From the NCBI GenBank assembly GCA_003278875.1, contig QCCQ01000001.1, positions 118,409-182,408 on the forward strand: a stretch of 64,000 nt of DNA, in the 5' to 3' direction. Made by a program: the position numbers and the translations under genes. The DNA is from Prochlorococcus sp. AG-347-L21. Lineage in GTDB: Bacteria > Cyanobacteriota > Cyanobacteriia > PCC-6307 > Cyanobiaceae. Shown piece by piece: positions 58,792-64,000 of the stretch (its first letter is position 1; each line of letters opens with the position of its first letter). The notes below the pieces were generated by a model. It saw nothing but the letters and a program-made list of their open reading frames with translations. It did no database searches and was not told the origin of the DNA.

Positions 58792-60591
58792 TTGAAAGGA
58801 ATTGCTATAGGTCTATCTAATAATTCAAAAGAAATTTTAAAAAGGCTTAAAAAAACCGAATTTGTCAAAGATATCTATGTTGCGGGTTCTTCAAAAGAAG
58901 ATGGAAAGGAAAATAAACTTATTCAAGTGCAAAAACCTAGAGAAATCTTGCTCAAAAAATGGCCGGAGGTAGATTTAATAATTTTTATAGGCTCTATTGC
59001 TGCATCAATTCGCATAATAAATTCTTTTTTAACCACTAAAGATCAAGATCCCGGCATAATCGTTATAGATAACAAATGTTCCAAGATAGTTCCTTTAATT
59101 GGCTTACATCAATCAAATACGAAAAATATTGCCTATCAAATTGCTTATTTACTTGGTGGCGAAATAATAGAAACTAATAATTCCAATGATCAAAGCTTCT
59201 TAAATCTTGATGCATTTGGGAATCAATGGGGTTGGAAAAGATCTGGGAAAATAAAGGATTGGTCAAAGCTAGTAATTAAACAAGCTAAGAACGAAGAAAT
59301 ATTTTGCAAACAATTATCTGGTAATAGCTTATGGAAAACTTCAGAATCAGGTGAGGTTATTAATCAAATCAATCGAAAAGAAATTGAAAAACCAGATTCA
59401 TCATTTCATGTAAGTATATTCGAAAATAATGAAAGAACTTGGCATCCGCCCGTATTATGGATTGGTATTGGATGTGAAAGAAATACAAGTAAAGAATTAA
59501 TAGCAAATTCTTTAATTAATTTATTGGATTCAGGAAATTTATCACAGCAATCAATTGCCGGATTTGCAACTATTGATATTAAAAAAGATGAAAAAGGAAT
59601 TTTAGAACTTTCTAAAGAAAAAAACTTGCCTATAAAGTTCTTTAGTAAAGAAGATCTTTCTACAATAATAGTTCCTAACCCATCAAATGTTGTGCAAAAG
59701 GAAATTGGCACAGCTTCTGTAGCAGAAGCCTCTTGCTTAATGGCAGCGGGAGAAGAATCAAAAATATTAATAGAAAAAAGAATTTTTAAAAATCAATCTG
59801 GTGCAGTAACTATCGCTGTAGCAGAATCAAAAAATCAATATAATCCAACCCATGGCGAAATACATGTTATTGGAAGTGGGCCGGGTGATATCTCCTTCCT
59901 AACCAGTAATGCAAAACAAGCACTTTCAAGATGTACTGTTTGGATCGGATACAAAATGTATTTAGATTTAATTAAGCCCTTAAAAAGGAGTGACCAAGTT
60001 TTAATCGAAAGTAAACTTACTGAAGAAAAAGATAGATGCAATAAAGCAATTAAACTAGCCGAAGAGGGAATAAAAGTAGCTTTAATATCTTCAGGTGAAT
60101 CTGGATTCTACGGAATGGCTGGTTTACTTTTGGAGTTAATTCAAAAAATCAAAAAAGAGTATAGACCTTACTTTGAAGTACATCCTGGTATAAGTAGCGT
60201 TCAATTAGCGGCTGCTCTTGGTGGTGCACCACTAATGAATGACTTTTGTTCAATAAGCTTAAGTGATAAGTTAACTCCATGGTCTTTAATAGAAAAAAGA
60301 ATTGAAGGAGCTCTAATAGGTGACTTTGTTATCGCTTTATTTAATCCTCAATCAATTGAAAGAAATTGGCAGCTTAAAAGTGTAATTAATCAATGTTTAA
60401 TATCTAGGCCAGGTAATACTCCCGTTTTAATAGCTAGACAAGTAGGTAGGGAAAATCAATCGAAAAAATTTTTTAATTTAAACAATATACCTATTAAAGA
60501 AATAGATATGCTGTCAATAATAATTATTGGCAATTCTCAAACAACATTAATAGATGAAATATTTCTTACTCCAAGAGGATATTTACAATAA
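58792..60591 (+). CDS. cobJ: CbiG-CobJ fusion: cobalamin biosynthesis protein / precorrin-3B C17-methyltransferase
   Basis: The 599-residue protein joins two cobalamin steps. Residues 1-340 resemble CbiG, which opens the cobalt-precorrin-5A lactone ring: LIIFIGSIAASIRIIN, VIDNKCSKIVPLIG and GIGCERNTSKELI. Residues about 350-599 are a SAM-dependent tetrapyrrole methylase with HVIGSGPGDISFLTSNAKQA, ISSGESGFYGMAG and HPGISSVQLAAALGG (CobJ/CbiH). The start is TTG at 58792. Such fusions occur in picocyanobacteria, which make pseudocobalamin. It is divergent from psaA. Confidence 0.93.
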   Translation: MKGIAIGLSNNSKEILKRLKKTEFVKDIYVAGSSKEDGKENKLIQVQKPREILLKKWPEVDLIIFIGSIAASIRIINSFLTTKDQDPGIIVIDNKCSKIVPLIGLHQSNTKNIAYQIAYLLGGEIIETNNSNDQSFLNLDAFGNQWGWKRSGKIKDWSKLVIKQAKNEEIFCKQLSGNSLWKTSESGEVINQINRKEIEKPDSSFHVSIFENNERTWHPPVLWIGIGCERNTSKELIANSLINLLDSGNLSQQSIAGFATIDIKKDEKGILELSKEKNLPIKFFSKEDLSTIIVPNPSNVVQKEIGTASVAEASCLMAAGEESKILIEKRIFKNQSGAVTIAVAESKNQYNPTHGEIHVIGSGPGDISFLTSNAKQALSRCTVWIGYKMYLDLIKPLKRSDQVLIESKLTEEKDRCNKAIKLAEEGIKVALISSGESGFYGMAGLLLELIQKIKKEYRPYFEVHPGISSVQLAAALGGAPLMNDFCSISLSDKLTPWSLIEKRIEGALIGDFVIALFNPQSIERNWQLKSVINQCLISRPGNTPVLIARQVGRENQSKKFFNLNNIPIKEIDMLSIIIIGNSQTTLIDEIFLTPRGYLQ

Positions 60592-60682
60592 TAAGATAAG
60601 ATAAAAATAAATTTTCCACGGAATTTTTCTTTGCTTTTTTTTATTAAAAATACTAATCTTTTATAAAAGATAAGAAAATTCA

Positions 60683-61471
60683 TTGAAAATTATTGGGTTA
60701 ATTTTATTTGATATTGACGGTGTAATACGAAACGTAGAGGATAGTTACAGACTTTCATTAAAAAAAACAGTCCATAAATTTTCTGGATGGGAGCCAAGTT
60801 ATATAGATATTGATAATGCCAAAAATGAAGGGATTTGGAATAATGACTGGGATTTAAGTTTAGAATTTATAAAAAGATTTAAAAAAAAAGGGGACTTAAA
60901 CCTTGAAATACCTCCAAGGGAGGAAATAGTTAAATGTTTTGAAGAATTTTACTTTGGAGGAAATCCATACAACGACAGCAAATATTGGAATGGATTCATA
61001 AAAAATGAGGAGTTATTAGTTGATAAAAAGTTTTTTGATTTTTTAGAAAAAAATGGGATAATTTGGGGTTTTGTGAGTGGTGCAGAGTCTGCCTCTGCAA
61101 AATTTGTTTTAGAAAAAAGACTCGGACTAAAATCACCTCCATTAGTATCTATGGGAGATGCCCCGGACAAGCCTGATCCTAAAGGCTTTATTAATTTATC
61201 CAAAGAACTCCTTGGAGATAAACTTGGCTTATCGAATATTCCCATTGGGTATGTAGGAGACACTATTGCAGATATAAATACAGTTATGAACGCTAAAAAA
61301 GAAATACCATCTCAGAAATTCATAAGTATTGGAATTGCTCCTCCTCATTTACATTCAAAGTCTCGATTAAATGAACGCCATTCATACGAAAAAAATTTAA
61401 AAGATGCAGGTGCTGACTTGATTTTAAATTCTATTTATGAACTAAAATCTATTAATCTTGAACTATTTTAA
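60683..61471 (+). CDS. HAD-superfamily hydrolase
   Basis: The 262-residue protein begins LIGLILFDIDGVIRNV-like sequence; the nucleophile motif is LFDIDGVIRNVEDSY. FVSGAESASAKFVLEKRLG (motif II), KPDPKG (motif III Lys) and GYVGDTIADINTVMNAK (motif IV Asp) complete the HAD set. It resembles the subfamily IA group of cyanobacteria and archaea whose DIDGVIRDV start is distinctive; substrate unknown. The start is TTG at 60683. The 224 bases after it, up to the SGNH gene, hold no convincing gene. Confidence 0.85.
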   Translation: MKIIGLILFDIDGVIRNVEDSYRLSLKKTVHKFSGWEPSYIDIDNAKNEGIWNNDWDLSLEFIKRFKKKGDLNLEIPPREEIVKCFEEFYFGGNPYNDSKYWNGFIKNEELLVDKKFFDFLEKNGIIWGFVSGAESASAKFVLEKRLGLKSPPLVSMGDAPDKPDPKGFINLSKELLGDKLGLSNIPIGYVGDTIADINTVMNAKKEIPSQKFISIGIAPPHLHSKSRLNERHSYEKNLKDAGADLILNSIYELKSINLELF

Positions 61472-61695
61472 AAAAAACATAAATCAAAAGATATTTCTTA
61501 ATTAAGTAAAGGAGAAGGAATCAAAAGAAATTGAACTGAAGAGAACGACCACGAACTATTACAATCAGATATTCAAGAAATAAAAGTAAATTTACCACTC
61601 AATTAACCACTTTTTATTAAAGGTAATTTTTGGGTAAATGAATCAAATATTCTAATTATCAATTAGAAATAAATTTATTAAAAATAGAAAAAAGT

Positions 61696-62733
61696 TTAAT
61701 TCTTGCAAGATTTTACCGCTTCAATAAAAGTATTTGATTCAAATATTTCTTGCGCAACAATATTCCTTCCAGACTGACTTAGGTGAACACCATCTAGATA
61801 TTCGCTTTGATACTCATTAAGAGAATCTGAAACATCAATCCCATCTTTAGAAGAAATTGCGTACGATTTTATATTGACGTGAACTTGATCTCTGAATAAT
61901 GCTGGAACCTTTTCAGGTATTTGATATGGTTGATAGATAAACAAGAATGGTGTCTTACACCTACCTGTTGTTAGAGATTCTGAAATTAATCTGGCGGCAT
62001 CGATTGTTTTTATGTAGTTTTCTACTATTTTCTTGTTCCAATTGCTGGTAAATGGTTTTAGAGAAAACTTATTTAAATGTTTTTGAATGATTGCATATAG
62101 TACGAAATGTTTCCTAAGAAACATCTCTTCGGGACTCATCTCATTTCTGACTTGAAAGTTGTAAGGATAACCTGGTCTTGGATCATAAAGTGCTGTTTGA
62201 AATGTCTCGTTGTATCCACCATAAAAAACAATAATGTCTATTGGATATTCATTGTAATTTTCTAAGATTGAGTGAAGGTGTTGATTATGGTTTGATGAAA
62301 CTACCGAAAAATTCAGAGGTGCATATTTAGTATCGGATTTTAAAGTGTTAAGTTTCTGAGTCAAAAGGTTTAAAATAGGGGGAGAGCCTTGGTAACCCGT
62401 AGAACCTCCAAAAAGAGCGATATTAATAGTATTTCGTGTAATTGGATCAGAAATTCTATATCCCAAATAGTTGTGATCTGCAGCATTCGGCGCGCCCTTA
62501 AACATCAGGTAAGGGTATGGTTTTCTCTGGATATTAGATTGATTTAAATGATTATTCCAATCTCCACCTCTATTAAGAAGTGCACTGGGAATACTTCTAA
62601 TAGATCGTATTGGTTTTGAGGCATCTACTCTTGCTTGAGTGAGAATTCTCGCCAACAACTCTATACTCACAAGAGCAATCCCAATAAAAACAGCATTGAT
62701 TAAGATGGTTTTGTAAAATTCAGATTTCTTCAC
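61696..62733 (-). CDS. Membrane-anchored SGNH-hydrolase-like protein
   Basis: The 345-residue protein has an N-terminal membrane anchor (ILINAVFIGIALVSIELLAR). The SGNH fold is suggested by IALFGGSTGYQG (block I Ser, here in GGST), IIVFYGGYNE (Asn block) and YLDGVHLSQSGRNIVA, which contains the Asp-x-x-His catalytic pair. It may act on acyl or sugar groups outside the membrane. The substrate is unknown. It lies just beyond the 3' end of tRNA-Ser, a common place for acquired genes in Prochlorococcus. Confidence 0.78.
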   Translation of the reverse strand: MKKSEFYKTILINAVFIGIALVSIELLARILTQARVDASKPIRSIRSIPSALLNRGGDWNNHLNQSNIQRKPYPYLMFKGAPNAADHNYLGYRISDPITRNTINIALFGGSTGYQGSPPILNLLTQKLNTLKSDTKYAPLNFSVVSSNHNQHLHSILENYNEYPIDIIVFYGGYNETFQTALYDPRPGYPYNFQVRNEMSPEEMFLRKHFVLYAIIQKHLNKFSLKPFTSNWNKKIVENYIKTIDAARLISESLTTGRCKTPFLFIYQPYQIPEKVPALFRDQVHVNIKSYAISSKDGIDVSDSLNEYQSEYLDGVHLSQSGRNIVAQEIFESNTFIEAVKSCKN

Positions 62734-62971
62734 TTATTAGAAAATTAAGTAGATAAACTAGGGAGATTTTAAATACCTAAATATTATCAAGTAAATATGG
62801 ACATTTTTAACCAAGAAACTTTTTTTTAACCACCAATTCACCCACCAATTGGTTGACATAATATTGAACTTTGGCAAACTTTAAAACACCTCATATTCTA
62901 GTATCTGTAGTCATATCAGTAGATGTAAAAATTCATCGGACTCTTATAAACTTCCACGAAACAAATAATTA
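62734..62971. other. Spacer between tRNA-Ser and the SGNH gene
   Basis: These 238 bases hold no ORF. They contain two copies of CACCAATT 12 bases apart (62831-62838 and 62843-62850), the second inside the perfect palindrome ACCAATTGGT (62844-62853). A TTGACA hexamer follows at once. No second copy of the tRNA 3' end, as a phage attachment site would give, was seen. Confidence 0.35.
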
Positions 62972-63060
62972 CGGAGAGGGAGGGATTCGAACCCTCGACA
63001 AAAGTTACCTCCTGTAACTCCTTAGCAGGGAGCCGCTTTCAACCACTCAGCCACCTCTCC
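62972..63060 (-). tRNA. tRNA-Ser (anticodon GCU)
   Basis: The 89-base gene folds with acceptor stem GGAGAGG/CCTCTCC, D arm GGCTGAGTGG, anticodon stem-loop CTCCCTGCTAAGGAG with GCU, a long variable arm typical of serine tRNA (GTTACAGGAGGTAAC) and T arm GAGGGTTCGAATCCCTC. The discriminator is G and CCA is not encoded. GCU reads AGC and AGU. Confidence 0.95.
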
Positions 63061-63121
63061 AGTTCTTATACATTATCAATTTTTTTGCAAACATTCAAAA
63101 TTTTTTATTTAATCGAAATGT

Positions 63122-64000
63122 CTAATCAACTTGAACTCTAGGTAATCTATTTTTAAAAGAACAGAGAATTTCCCACGGGATAGTATTTGATTTTCTTGCC
63201 CATTCAAGGGGAGAAATTGTTTTGTCTCCATCAGATCCTAGTAATACCATCGTACTACCAATCCTAATGTCAGTTGAACCTGTAATATCCACCATCATTT
63301 GATCCATAGTTATAGATCCAACTTGGGGATAAAGTTTATTATTATGCATAACGTTTATATTGCCTGAAAGATTCCTTGAAACTCCATCTGCGTAACCAAT
63401 ACTTAATACAGCTAACTTAGTTTTTCTACTACTTACAAAGTTTCCTCCATAACTTACACTTACACCTTGATCAATAATTCTAATAAAAGCTACTTTAACT
63501 TTCAAAAATAAAGCTTGCTCTAATAATAAATTGTTATCTATTTTGGCTAAAGGACTGTATCCATACATTGAAAGCCCAACGCGTACCATGTCAAAATGAA
63601 AATCTTTACTAAGAAGCATTGCAGCAGAATTAGCTAAATGAATCTTAATTTTATTATTTCTATCGAGATTAATTTGCCTTAATAATTCATTAAACTTTTG
63701 TCTTTGTAATTGTGTAATACTTTTATGATTTAAAGCATTATCTTCATCTGCAGAAGATAAATGACTATATATTCCTTCTATTAAAATGTTCTCAAAAGAT
63801 TTTATTTTTTCAAATTGTTGAATAAATTTATTAGATTCGAATCCTAATCTTGACATTCCAGTATCAACCTTAAGATGCAAAGAAAATTTTACCCCAAAGT
63901 GTTTACCGATATTATTACAGATTAAACACTCTCTTAAACTACTGATAGTCGGCATTAGATCATTTTTAAAAGATATTATTAAATCTCTTTTTGTATATAG
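63122..64000 (-). CDS. alr: Alanine racemase, 5'-truncated at the window edge
   Basis: The frame stays open to base 64000, so the N-terminal part with the PLP lysine lies outside the window; about 292 codons are visible. LHLKVDTGMSRLGFESN, YSHLSSADED, VRVGLSMYGYSP and the catalytic-Tyr segment VSYGGNFVSS, followed by GYADGV and GSITMDQMMVDIT, identify alanine racemase. It makes D-alanine for peptidoglycan. The internal ATG near 63955 is not the true start. The 3' end is 61 bases from tRNA-Ser. Confidence 0.93.
   Translation of the reverse strand, partial: LYTKRDLIISFKNDLMPTISSLRECLICNNIGKHFGVKFSLHLKVDTGMSRLGFESNKFIQQFEKIKSFENILIEGIYSHLSSADEDNALNHKSITQLQRQKFNELLRQINLDRNNKIKIHLANSAAMLLSKDFHFDMVRVGLSMYGYSPLAKIDNNLLLEQALFLKVKVAFIRIIDQGVSVSYGGNFVSSRKTKLAVLSIGYADGVSRNLSGNINVMHNNKLYPQVGSITMDQMMVDITGSTDIRIGSTMVLLGSDGDKTISPLEWARKSNTIPWEILCSFKNRLPRVQVD

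Noticed and set aside
61503..61580. Short open frame with a charged product between the HAD and SGNH genes
   Set aside because: It has no start codon after the preceding stop and no similarity I recognise; possibly a decayed gene but not supportable.
63122..63955. Alanine racemase beginning at an internal ATG near 63955
   Set aside because: The frame continues in coding-like sequence to the window edge and the PLP-lysine region is missing, so the gene is simply cut by the window.

Overview
This window looks like the core chromosome of a high-light-adapted marine Prochlorococcus. The DNA is very AT-rich and tightly packed. psaA, psaB, psaL and psaI are present, and RNA polymerase has the cyanobacterial split (rpoC1 and rpoC2). 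There is a lone Hli (high-light-inducible) protein, an LL-diaminopimelate aminotransferase, a CbiG-CobJ fusion and ferredoxin-dependent glutamate synthase. Several cyanobacteria-only small families also occur (Ycf35/DUF1257, DUF2997, DUF3143, DUF3493, DUF1997). The strain cannot be fixed from sequence alone.

Layout. 1-6.2 kb: the 3' end of a BioA-like gene, DUF3143 and J-domain genes, rsmG, a tight four-gene operon (DUF2997, Ycf35, ferredoxin, aldo/keto reductase), a HEAT-repeat gene, an unlisted 41-residue membrane protein, rlmN and an unlisted 50-residue Hli protein. 6.2-17 kb: rpsT-tatD-rpoB-rpoC1-rpoC2 on the minus strand. 17-26 kb: hisD, rpiA, an HtrA-type protease and the rimP-nusA-ylxR-infB translation/transcription operon. 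26-31 kb: tRNA-Thr(CGU), two glycosyltransferases and a B12-binding radical SAM protein. 31-38 kb: clpS, dapL, rne-rnhB, DUF1997, pheA, an MPBQ-type methyltransferase and a LON-domain protein. 38-43 kb: the str operon (rpsL-rpsG-fusA-tuf-rpsJ). 43-52 kb: glutamate synthase, a YciI protein, lipA, a serine-recombinase-like gene with altered active-site residues, and a divergent pair of wall-related hydrolases. 52-60.6 kb: psaI-psaL, a glycosyltransferase, the psaA-psaB operon with a clear terminator, and cbiG-cobJ. 60.6-64 kb: a HAD hydrolase, an SGNH-type protein beside tRNA-Ser(GCU), and a 5'-truncated alanine racemase.

The genes serve transcription (rpoBC1C2, nusA), translation (str operon, infB, rimP, rlmN, rsmG, rpsT), RNA turnover (rne-rnhB), photosystem I, nitrogen assimilation and amino-acid synthesis, cofactor synthesis (lipoate, cobalamin, probably plastoquinone/tocopherol) and envelope construction. 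No rRNA, insertion sequence, prophage or CRISPR array was seen. Many genes start at TTG or GTG, and convergent genes often abut or overlap by a few bases.

The points most worth a second look are: the recombinase-like protein whose catalytic Ser and two Arg positions are replaced; the DUF2997-Ycf35-ferredoxin-reductase operon, whose reductase seems to have lost its own Fe-S cysteines; two contiguous, equal-sized inverted repeats upstream of psaA; a strong hairpin in the rne leader; the tandem 10-bp repeat at psaI; and the two unlisted small membrane-protein genes.
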